Below are positions 17,083 through 23,710 of a stretch of DNA of 55,122 nucleotides, one piece after another. The DNA is from JADGGV01 sp035715725 (GTDB lineage Bacteria; Gemmatimonadota; Gemmatimonadetes; Longimicrobiales; RSA9): the NCBI GenBank assembly GCA_035715725.1, contig DASTKT010000141.1, forward strand, positions 1-55,122. The letters are read 5' to 3'. The notes below the pieces were generated by a model, which saw nothing but the letters and a program-made list of their open reading frames with translations, ran no database searches and was not told where the DNA came from. The position numbers and the translations under genes were made by a program. Within the stretch, counting starts at the first letter, position 1. Every line of letters starts with the position of its first letter.

Positions 17083-18092
17083 GCACGCGCCGCCGCGCCG
17101 CCCGCGCGCTCCTCGCCGCGCTCCTCGCCACGGCGCCGCTCGCCTGCGGCGGCGACTCCCGCATCCCCGGCCCCGGCGCGAGCCTCGAGCTGCAGCTCCA
17201 CGAGCTGGCCCCGCTCGACCCCGCGACCGAGGGCACCTACGCCGCCTGGGGGTACGATGCCGCCGGCGCGCCCCACGCGCTCGGCACGTTCGTCCTCCCC
17301 GCCGACGGCCGCGTCCGCCTCCCGCTCCCGCAGCTCGAGCTGCGGCGCATCGCCATCACCGTGCAGCCGCCCGGCGACGCCGCGGCCGCGCCGTCGCCCC
17401 AGGAGCTGATGAGCGGCGAGCTGCACGGCGGCACCGCCCGCCTCCGCATCGAGGGGAGCGTCACCGCCGCCGGGCTCCCGCTCGCCGAGCACCCCGGCGC
17501 GCACTCGCTCTTCACGACCAGCAACAACTTCCGCGACGGCTACCCGTCCGCCGAGAACTCCGGCCTCTGGTTCTTCCGCATCGACCCGCAGAACAACCCG
17601 CACGGCACGCGCGAGGTCCGGCTCACGCCGCTCCAGCGCGGCTGGACCTACGAGGGATGGATCGTCCACGGGTGGGGGAAGCCCGACGCCATCTGGATCT
17701 CGTTCGGCAAGTTCCGCCCCGACCAGGAGCAGCTCCTCACCTCCCGGGACAACACCGGCTCCGGCCCGTTCTCCGGCGACGCCGACTTCCGCAACGGCGG
17801 CGTCGAGGACGTTCCCGGCGACGAGTGGACCACGAACCCGCTCGGGCTGCCGCTCCCGCCCGGCGTCGTCCTGCCGATCCAGCTCGACTCCGTCGACGCC
17901 CGCGGCGAGGCCGCCTGGAGCATGGTCATCACGATCGAGCCCGCCTCCGACGAGGCCGAGCCGCTCCGCTCCGAGCACCCGTTCGTCCTGCGACCCTACC
18001 GCGACCCCATCGGCGCCGGCCCCCCTTGGCAGCCGCGCATCATCCAGTTCCTCGACAACACGCCGACCGCGGAGGCGAGGATCACGGGGTGA
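17079..18092 (+). CDS. Trp-rich lipoprotein with RskA-like first domain
   Basis: 337 residues from a GTG start overlapping the peroxidase stop by four bases. The signal ends in lipobox PLAC (Cys23). Residues ~38-115 (TYAAWGYDAAGAPHALGTFV ... LRRIAITVQPPGDAAAAPSP) resemble the C-terminal domain of anti-sigma-K factor RskA, but no cytoplasmic sigma-binding part or transmembrane helix exists. The C-terminal half is unusual and Trp-rich: NSGLWFFRIDPQNNPHGTRE, RGWTYEGWIVHGWGKPDAIW and DEWTTNPLGLPLPPGVVLP. About ten Trp residues make it a reasonable oxidation substrate for the adjacent MauG-like enzyme; that is hypothesis. It is the last gene of the SusCD operon. Confidence 0.8.
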   Translation: MSTRRRAARALLAALLATAPLACGGDSRIPGPGASLELQLHELAPLDPATEGTYAAWGYDAAGAPHALGTFVLPADGRVRLPLPQLELRRIAITVQPPGDAAAAPSPQELMSGELHGGTARLRIEGSVTAAGLPLAEHPGAHSLFTTSNNFRDGYPSAENSGLWFFRIDPQNNPHGTREVRLTPLQRGWTYEGWIVHGWGKPDAIWISFGKFRPDQEQLLTSRDNTGSGPFSGDADFRNGGVEDVPGDEWTTNPLGLPLPPGVVLPIQLDSVDARGEAAWSMVITIEPASDEAEPLRSEHPFVLRPYRDPIGAGPPWQPRIIQFLDNTPTAEARITG

Positions 18093-18134
18093 GGGCGCGG
18101 CCGGGGGCGTTCGCGGCCTCCTCGAACGGAAAGT

Positions 18135-18326
18135 GTCACACGGAGACATGGGGGCACGGAGGGTGGAGTCCGCGATGCCGGCGTACGCGGCGCCGGGACC
18201 GGGCCGGCATCGAGGAATCTGTTGTGATTCAACAGCGGCAAGCGCCCGGTGGGCTTCGATCCGCCGGGTGCTTGGCGTGAGCCGCCCGCGTACTCCCCCT
18301 CCGTGCCCCCCGTGGCTCCGTGTGAC
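18135..18326. repeat. 192-bp element with near-perfect terminal inverted repeats and central hairpin
   Basis: The 282-nt gap between the operon end and dinB contains this element. Left end GTCACACGGAGACATGGGGG (18135 on) pairs with right end ...CCCGTGGCTCCGTGTGAC (to 18326) over about 28 bp with few mismatches. A central hairpin (18240-18249 with 18264-18273, AAGCGCCCGG/CCGGGTGCTT) matches hairpins at 4647-4678 and 47241-47276. A smaller CTGTTG/CAACAG dyad lies just left of it. No coding capacity is visible. Confidence 0.75.
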
Positions 18327-18342
18327 CTGGAGGCAGCTTCGG

Positions 18343-18378
18343 CCGCCCGCGAAGGCTCACCCGCCCGCGAAGGCTCAC
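18343..18378. repeat. 18-bp tandem duplication at the dinB stop codon
   Basis: CCGCCCGCGAAGGCTCAC occurs twice in tandem (18343-18360 and 18361-18378), followed by a partial third unit. The second unit supplies the stop codon of the leftward DinB gene. The GGCCGCCCGCGAAGGC part recurs at 27493-27510 (one change) and 27577-27594, with an inverted GCGGGCGGCCGC match at 45354-45365. Confidence 0.7.
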
Positions 18379-18920
18379 CCGCCCGCGACCACCGCGGCGC
18401 CCTCGCGCAGCCGTGCCAGCAGCCGGATCTGCCCCGCGTGATACGTGTCGTGCAGCGCCACGCCGAGCAGCTCGTGCGCGATCGTGCCGCGCTGCCCCGG
18501 CCGCCGCGTCAGCAGCCGCTCCGCCGGCGCCCCCGCCACCACGTCCAGCAGCCGCTCCTGATACTCCTCCAGCAGCGCTCGGTCCTCCCGCCACGCCCCC
18601 GCCGTCGCCCGCTCCGGCATGCTCGGCCACCACGACCGGGTGAGCCGTCGCGGGAAACGGCCCGCCGCGTCGTCGCCGGCGCGGAGCAGCAGCCGGTGCC
18701 GCGTGCACGCCAGGTGCAGCGCCAGCTCCCAGATCGTGTTCCGCCCTGGACCCGGCCGCCACGCCGCCGCCTCCGCCGTCACCCCCGACAGCGCCGCGCG
18801 CACCGACGGGCCGTGCCACGCCGGCCCCGCGTACGCCTCCCGCAGGTACCACTCGATCGTCCGCCGGTCCGGGGCCGACGCCGCCGCGTCCAGCGCCGTG
18901 CCTCCGCCTCGCTTCGCCAT
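18375..18920 (-). CDS. DinB-family (DinB_2 four-helix) metal-binding protein
   Basis: A 181-residue protein of the DinB/YfiT-like four-helix bundle superfamily. The fold signature is clear: an N-terminal helix (TIEWYLREAYAGPAWHGPSV), NTIWELALHLACTRHRLLL with His69, and the C-terminal HDTYHAGQIRLLAR with His157 and His161. These three His form the usual divalent-metal site. Members include thiol-dependent transferases (bacillithiol or mycothiol S-transferases) and many stress proteins of unknown substrate. The gene has its own minus-strand promoter with an overlapping operator-like dyad, so it is probably induced by a repressor ligand. No regulator gene is adjacent. Confidence 0.88.
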   Translation of the reverse strand: MAKRGGGTALDAAASAPDRRTIEWYLREAYAGPAWHGPSVRAALSGVTAEAAAWRPGPGRNTIWELALHLACTRHRLLLRAGDDAAGRFPRRLTRSWWPSMPERATAGAWREDRALLEEYQERLLDVVAGAPAERLLTRRPGQRGTIAHELLGVALHDTYHAGQIRLLARLREGAAVVAGG

Positions 18921-18945
18921 GCCAGCCTCCCGCGTGGGTCGATTC

Positions 18946-19002
18946 TAACCGGCTATCATCATTGATGTCGGTTAAGGATACCCCCCGCGGGTCGCTTGTC
19001 AA
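18946..19002 (-). promoter_or_regulatory. dinB promoter with overlapping operator-like inverted repeat
   Basis: Read on the minus strand, TTGACA (19002-18997) and TATCCT (18980-18975) are 16 bp apart. Directly after, over the expected start of transcription, is a 29-bp dyad with outer arms TAACCG/CGGTTA (18974-18969 and 18951-18946) and an inner ATCA/TGAT symmetry. The location suits repression by a dimeric regulator. The intergenic stretch is markedly AT-richer than its surroundings. Confidence 0.65.
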
Positions 19003-19152
19003 GACGCGTCGCGCGGTGAGATGTTGGCCCGGGGACCCGGCGGGGCGAGCGCCGCGCGCGGGGCGGCCGGGGCGGCGGCGCGCCGCGCGGCGCGCCGGTC
19101 GGGTCGAACGGAACGGACGGCCGGGCGGTCACCGGTGAAGGGAGCGTGCGCG

Positions 19153-19506
19153 ATGATCAGCAGGATCTGGCACGGCTGGACGATGCGGGCGAACGCGGAC
19201 GCCTACGAGGCGCTGCTGCGGGCGGAGGTGCTCCCGGGGATCCACCGGATCCCGGGGTATCGGGGCGCGCACCTGCTGCGCCGGGACGATGGCGACGAGG
19301 TGGAGTTCGTGACGATCACGCTGTTCGACGACCTGGACGCGGTGCGTGCGTTCGCCGGGCCGGACTACGAGCGGGCGGTGCTGGCGCCGGGCGCGCGGGC
19401 GCTGCTCACGCGCTGCGACGCGCGCTCGAAGCACTACGAGACGGTGCTGACGCCGGAGCAGGTGCGGGCGCTGGCGGCGCAGGGCGGCGGCGAGGCGAGC
19501 GCGTAG
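19153..19506 (+). CDS. ABM-type (antibiotic biosynthesis monooxygenase-like) dimeric alpha/beta-barrel protein
   Basis: A 117-residue protein starting at ATG 19153 after GAAGGGAG; in-frame sequence upstream is Arg/Ala-rich and non-coding in character. The ferredoxin-like fold is indicated by MISRIWHGWTMRANADAYEA, LLRAEVLPGIHRIPGYRGAH, LLRRDDGDEVEFVTITLFDD and LDAVRAFAGPDYERAVLAPG. Relatives include cofactor-free monooxygenases, haem-degrading IsdG-like enzymes and many stress proteins of unknown activity. The His in RSKHYETV near the C-terminus is typical. It converges with an FAD-dependent oxidoreductase 12 nt away; both could act on the same aromatic compound, but the opposite strands weaken the case. 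Confidence 0.82.
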   Translation: MISRIWHGWTMRANADAYEALLRAEVLPGIHRIPGYRGAHLLRRDDGDEVEFVTITLFDDLDAVRAFAGPDYERAVLAPGARALLTRCDARSKHYETVLTPEQVRALAAQGGGEASA

Positions 19507-19518
19507 GATCGCGCCCGC

Positions 19519-20724
19519 TCACCCCGCCCGTGCCGCCCGGCTCGCGGCGGCGCGCATGATCTGCTGGATGTTGGCGGGGGTGTAGAACGCCTCGGGCGGC
19601 GTCGTCCCGGCGATGGTGCCGAGGAACGCCTCGGTCTGCTCGGCGTCGTCGCGGAGCGCGGCGAGGAGGAGCGGCATCTCGGCGGGGAAGTCGAGGCGCG
19701 CGAGCTCGTCGGTCAGCTCGAAGGCGGCGGCCAGGCCGGTATCGCGCTCGGTGTGGTAGGCGGCGAGCGCCGCGTCCATCGGCGTCTCGCCGGAGAGGGC
19801 GCGGTCGAGCGCGTCGGCCAGCAGCTCGGCGTCGCGGAACGCGTCCATCATCCCCTGCGCGGTGATCGGGTTCTTGTGGTGCCCCGCATCGCCGACGAGC
19901 GCCCAGCCGGGTCCGGCGGGCGTGCGGAAGAGCCCGCCCGTCTCGGTCGTCGTGCGGAACCGCTCGACGCGCCGGCCGGCGGCGATGCGCTCGCGCAGCG
20001 CGGGCGTCGTCACGAGCGCGCGGTCGAACGTGCCCTGGACGTCGGCCTGGCAGGCGCGCAGCTCCCCGAGCGGCGAGATCATCGCGACCATGGTGAGCCC
20101 ATCGTGCGTCGGCACGGCCAGCAGCGCGCTGCGCTCGCGCCAGTACAGCTCCGCCGCCTCGATGCTCACGCCCTCCCAGTACGAGTAGTGGTAGCAGGTG
20201 CGGGCGGGCCTCTCGTCGTAGGCGGCGGAGCCGGCCGCCCGCGCCACGGTCGAGCGGCGCCCATCCGCGCCGACGACGACGCGCGCCCGCTCCTCGCCCC
20301 GCGCCCCGCGGACGCCGGTGACGCGCCCGTCGTCGAACCTCAGCCCAGCGACGGCGTACCCCGTGCGCAGCTCGGCGCCCGCCGCGACCGCGGCGTCCAC
20401 GAGCAGCCGGTCGAAGACGGTGCGGCGCGGCGCGTAGCCGTAGTCCGTGCCGTCGGCGGCGCGCACGGTGCCGCGCAGCGCGAACGCGCCCAGGTCGAAG
20501 AGCTGGCCGCGCACCTTCGGCGCGCCCGAGGCGACGAGGCCCTCCTCGATCCCGCCCCAGCGCCGCAGGCGGGCCACGCCGGCGACGTGGATGTAGTGGC
20601 TGGAGATCGCGTCGCTGGGGAAGTCGGCGCGGTCGAGCAGGAGGACCCGGTAGCCCTTCCGGGCCAGGAGCAGGGCGGTCGAGGCGCCGGCCGAGCGCGC
20701 GCCCACGATGATGACGTCGTGCAT
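19519..20724 (-). CDS. FAD-dependent oxidoreductase (PHBH/geranylgeranyl-reductase-like)
   Basis: A 401-residue flavoprotein. ATG 20724 is preceded by AGAAGGA. The Rossmann motif is the GARxAGA variant (VIIVGARSAGASTALLLARK), followed by LLLDRADFPSDAISSHYIH. The second FAD motif lies in RARVVVGADGRRSTVARAAG and the third in GWALVGDAGHHKNPITAQGM, where DAG and the Pro contact the flavin. This pattern is typical of the FAD_binding_3 / electron-transfer-flavoprotein-like group that includes monooxygenases, halogenases and lipid-saturating reductases. No halogenase Trp-x-Trp-x-Ile motif is seen. Its substrate is unknown. Confidence 0.9.
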   Translation of the reverse strand: MHDVIIVGARSAGASTALLLARKGYRVLLLDRADFPSDAISSHYIHVAGVARLRRWGGIEEGLVASGAPKVRGQLFDLGAFALRGTVRAADGTDYGYAPRRTVFDRLLVDAAVAAGAELRTGYAVAGLRFDDGRVTGVRGARGEERARVVVGADGRRSTVARAAGSAAYDERPARTCYHYSYWEGVSIEAAELYWRERSALLAVPTHDGLTMVAMISPLGELRACQADVQGTFDRALVTTPALRERIAAGRRVERFRTTTETGGLFRTPAGPGWALVGDAGHHKNPITAQGMMDAFRDAELLADALDRALSGETPMDAALAAYHTERDTGLAAAFELTDELARLDFPAEMPLLLAALRDDAEQTEAFLGTIAGTTPPEAFYTPANIQQIMRAAASRAARAG

Positions 20725-20967
20725 GTCGGTCCTTCTCGTTCGGGCGGCGGCGAGACGCCGGGGCTCCCGCGTCCGTCGGGTGGGGCGGCGCCCGGGAGCT
20801 GCGCGGGCCGCATCTTCTACGGCGGATCGGCGCGGCCGGTTTTCCGCGGGCCGCCGCCTCGACAGGAAGATCGGTGCGGCGCCGCGCTCGCACATGGGTC
20901 GGGCGCACCAGAGGGCGCGGGGCCGCGGCCGGCCCGGCCGCGGCTCCGGGTCTGGAGGGAGAATGGC

Positions 20968-21119
20968 TCATACCAGATCCGGAAGATCCGTTCGCTCTTT
21001 TTCCGCCTCCGCCTCCGCGCCCGGCTCCGCCTCCGGCGGTTCGCCAGCCTCGCCGCTGCGCCGAGAAACGGATCGGAGGCGGGTGCGGAGGCGGCAACGG
21101 ATCTGACGGATTCGGTATC
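20968..21119 (-). repeat. MITE-like element, copy 2
   Basis: This is the reverse-orientation counterpart of 9927-10125. On the minus strand it begins ATACCGAATCCGTCAGATCC and ends GGATCTGGTATGA. The conserved core is CGATCCGTTTCTCGGCGCAG and CGAGGCTGGCGAACCGCCGG. Its termini are imperfect inverted repeats of each other (16 of 21 positions by eye). The element's first bases form the TGA stop of the Tat-exported protein gene, whose reading frame runs to the element's edge. The remainder of the gap (20725-20967) shows no gene. Confidence 0.75.
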
Positions 21120-21792
21120 AGCCCGCGTAGCAGTACGTGCAGCCCCGCTCCTGCGCGCGGTTCACCGCCCACACGCCCGACGGCACCGGGAACGCGCCCG
21201 GCAGCAGCCCGGCGACCCACTCCGCCTTCGCCTGCTCCGCCGTCACGCCGGCGACCGGCGCGCGCAGCCCGCTGATGACGGTGAGCGCCACGTTGCAGAC
21301 CGGGAAGATGACGCCGCGCGCGAGCATCTTGTCGTACGCCGACCCGGGGAGCATCAGGTCGCCCGGCTTCGGGTTGTAGAAGTAGTTGCGCGCGGCGGCC
21401 TCCTTCGTGGCCGGGTCCTTCAGCTCGAACATCTCGCCCAGCTTGTACTTCGCCCAGATCTCGTCCTTCAGCGCGATCGGGATCGCGAAGTGCCGCAGCA
21501 CGACCACCGCCGTCAGGTCCTTGTCGGTGAGGCTCGTCCCCTGGATGTTCGTGTCCAGGAAGTTCATCGCGAACCCCAGCGGGAACCCCTGGTTCACGCT
21601 CACCGCGTCGTAGACCTGGCGGTGCTTCCCCGTGATCTTCTTCAGCCACTCCTCGTCGCCGGGCGAGTCGAGCGACGCCGCGGCGGCGCGCGCCGGCTCG
21701 GGGAGCGCGGCGCTGCCGAGGGCCAGGCCCAGGGCGGCGGACACACGACCGAGAAAGCCGCGGCGGTTGCCGCGTTGCAGCAGCTCACGCAT
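21118..21792 (-). CDS. Tat-exported protein of unknown function (DsrE-like family suspected)
   Basis: A 224-residue protein; ATG 21792 follows AGGAGG. The N-terminus NRRGFLGRVSAALGLALGS is a twin-arginine signal, cut near ARAAA. The mature part contains HRQVYDAVSVNQGFPLGFAM, DLTAVVVLRHFAIPIALKD and KPGDLMLPGSAYDKMLARGV. It ends in two conserved-looking segments: IFPVCNVALTVISG, and VPSGVWAVNRAQERGCTYCY with a C-x-x-C pair. A Cys following a strand, and alternating strand/helix order, suggest a DsrE/sulfur-relay-like fold, but that is inference. The stop codon is contributed by a MITE-like element. It stands alone, divergent from the phospholipase-like gene. Confidence 0.8.
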   Translation of the reverse strand: MRELLQRGNRRGFLGRVSAALGLALGSAALPEPARAAAASLDSPGDEEWLKKITGKHRQVYDAVSVNQGFPLGFAMNFLDTNIQGTSLTDKDLTAVVVLRHFAIPIALKDEIWAKYKLGEMFELKDPATKEAAARNYFYNPKPGDLMLPGSAYDKMLARGVIFPVCNVALTVISGLRAPVAGVTAEQAKAEWVAGLLPGAFPVPSGVWAVNRAQERGCTYCYAG

Positions 21793-22056
21793 GGGAGCCT
21801 CCTGGAGGGGGGTGCGGCCGCCGCGGCTTCGGCCCGACGCGGCGGCGCTCGGTGGGATGCGCGCTCAAGGGTGCATGCGGACGCGTTGCCGCGCAACGGG
21901 GATGATGGCCCGCCGGCGCCGCGCGGCCTCAGGATTGCGTTGGAGCCATCGTGCTCGGGAATGGGGGTTGGGATGAGGCTCGAGGATACTGCTCGCCGGA
22001 TCGGACGCGCGGCCCGCGCCGCGGCCGGCCGCGCCGCGCCCCGCTGAGGCCGGCCG

Positions 22057-22920
22057 ATGCCGCTGCCGTCCGTTCACTACGCGCTGGCCCGCGGCGTCAT
22101 GGAGCGCTGGGCGCTCCGGCCCGCGCAGGCGCCGTTCGACCCGGCCGCGCCCGCCGCGCGCAACGCGTTCTACCACGGCTCGCTCGGGCCGGACATGGGG
22201 CTCTTCCCCGGCGGCGTCACGGAGCTCTCGCTGCTGGCGCACCGCGAGCGCACCGGCGACCTGACGCGCGTCCTCGTCGCCTCCGCGCGAACGCCGGTCG
22301 AGCGCGCGTTCGCCTGGGGGTGGCTCACGCACGTCCTGGCCGACGTCGCCATCCACCCGACGCTGAACGGCTACGCGCTGCGCCTCCTCCTGGAGACCGG
22401 GCAGGACCCCGACGACGCCGAGGCGATGGCCGCCGCGCACAGCCGGTTCGAGCTCGGCCTCGACATCTACATGACCGTGCGCGATCCCGCGGCCGCCGCC
22501 GTCCGCCTCCGCCCCTGCTTCCGCCCGGCCGACACGCGCTTCCTCGTCGACGCGTACCGCGCGGTCTACCGGCGCGACTTCCCGGGCGACGCGTTCGCCC
22601 GCTCCCACCGCGCCACCACCGCCATGGCCAACGCGCTGATGCGCCTCGAGCGGCTGCATGCCCTTGCCGCGCCCGCGCCGCGCCCGCGCCCGCTCCGCCC
22701 CGTGCTCCTCGGCATCCGCCGCGGCCTGGCGCCCCGCCTCTCCCGGCTCAACGCCGCGTTCCTGCGCCCCCTCGCTCCCCCGCCCGGGCTGCTCCGCGTC
22801 CTGCGCGAGACCGCCCGCGACTTCTGCGACCTCGTCCACCGCCACCAGGCCACCCGCCTCGCCGCCCTCGGCAACCCCGATCTGGAGGGGATGGAGGAGC
22901 TGCGCCGACTGACGGCGTGA
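22057..22920 (+). CDS. Zinc-dependent phospholipase C-family protein
   Basis: A 287-residue protein with the helical zinc-dependent phospholipase C / S1-P1 nuclease-like fold. Supporting segments are VHYALARGVMERWAL (His7), FYHGSLGPDMGLFPGG with His and Asp, and the long helix FAWGWLTHVLADVAIHPTLN with His-x5-Asp and a further His. AAAHSRFELGLDIYMT and a late FCDLVHRHQATRL supply more His/Asp/Glu residues. It lacks an obvious signal peptide, so it is either cytoplasmic or exported by an atypical route; many bacterial relatives of unknown function share this. It precedes the KdpE1 gene by 100 nt without an obvious promoter between. Confidence 0.82.
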   Translation: MPLPSVHYALARGVMERWALRPAQAPFDPAAPAARNAFYHGSLGPDMGLFPGGVTELSLLAHRERTGDLTRVLVASARTPVERAFAWGWLTHVLADVAIHPTLNGYALRLLLETGQDPDDAEAMAAAHSRFELGLDIYMTVRDPAAAAVRLRPCFRPADTRFLVDAYRAVYRRDFPGDAFARSHRATTAMANALMRLERLHALAAPAPRPRPLRPVLLGIRRGLAPRLSRLNAAFLRPLAPPPGLLRVLRETARDFCDLVHRHQATRLAALGNPDLEGMEELRRLTA

Positions 22921-23020
22921 CGCTTTCGGACGTGACACCACCCGCGGCGGCCGGAGGTGGCCGCGGCCCGTCGCTTCGGCTAGCTTCGGCATCGCACCCC
23001 CACGCGGAGCATCCACCCCG

Positions 23021-23710
23021 ATGCCGAAGGTCCTGATCATCGACGACGAGGCGCCGATCCGCCGCGTCGTCCGGCACGCGCTGGAGGACGAGGGCCTGCA
23101 GGTCGTGGAGGCCGCGACCGGCAGGGAAGGGATCGACCTGGCGGCGGCGGAGCGGCCGGAGCTGGTCGTCCTCGACCTCGGCCTCCCCGACGGCTCGGGG
23201 CTGGCCGTGTGCCGCGACATCCGGTCCTGGTCGACGGTGCCGATCATCGTGCTGTCGGCGCGCCACTCGGACCGCGAGAAGATCGCGCTCCTCGACGCGG
23301 GCGCGGACGACTACGTCACGAAGCCGTTCAGCATGTCCGAGCTGCACGCCCGGGTGCGGGCGCAGCTGCGGCGCGCGGCGCTCGCGGCGGGGCCGGCGGG
23401 CGAGAGCGCCGTCGACGTGGACGGGCTGCGGATCGACCTGGCCCGCCGCGTCGTCGAGCGCGACGGCGCCGAGGTGCACCTCACGCCGACGGAGTGGGAC
23501 CTGCTCCGCGTGCTCGTCCGGCACGCGGGGCGCACGCTCACGCACCAGCAGATCTTCCGCGAAGTCTGGCCGCACTCGGCGGGCGATGCGCAGGCGTATC
23601 TCCGCGTCCACGTCGCCAACCTGCGGCGGAAGCTGGAGCGCGACCCGGTGCGCCCCCACCTGATCGTGACGGAGCCCGGTGTCGGCTACCGCTTCCGCGC
23701 GCTCGACTGA
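23021..23710 (+). CDS. kdpE: KdpE-type OmpR/PhoB-family response regulator 1
   Basis: A 229-residue DNA-binding response regulator. The receiver domain has the acidic pair DDE (8-10), phospho-acceptor Asp52 (VVLDLGLPDG), Ser/Thr in VLSARH and Lys101 (DDYVTKPF). The winged-helix domain (~130-225) carries HLTPTEWDLLRVLVRHAGRT, LTHQQIFREVWP, LRVHVANLRRKLE and LIVTEPGVGYRF, all characteristic of KdpE. The downstream kinase gene begins inside its last codons (32-nt overlap), so the pair is translationally coupled. It has a close paralogue at 28372-29130. It probably activates kdp-type promoters through the 50-bp boxes described below. Confidence 0.93.
   Translation: MPKVLIIDDEAPIRRVVRHALEDEGLQVVEAATGREGIDLAAAERPELVVLDLGLPDGSGLAVCRDIRSWSTVPIIVLSARHSDREKIALLDAGADDYVTKPFSMSELHARVRAQLRRAALAAGPAGESAVDVDGLRIDLARRVVERDGAEVHLTPTEWDLLRVLVRHAGRTLTHQQIFREVWPHSAGDAQAYLRVHVANLRRKLERDPVRPHLIVTEPGVGYRFRALD

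Noticed and set aside
15844..18092. Assignment of the di-haem enzyme and neighbour as an MbnH/MbnP or metallo-mystery pair
   Set aside because: The neighbouring lipoproteins do not show the four-Cys or copper-binding motifs of MbnP; only the general MauG relationship is supported.
19153..20724. A two-gene monooxygenase operon formed by the ABM protein and the FAD oxidoreductase
   Set aside because: The genes converge on opposite strands, so they are not co-transcribed; a functional link is only possible, not shown.
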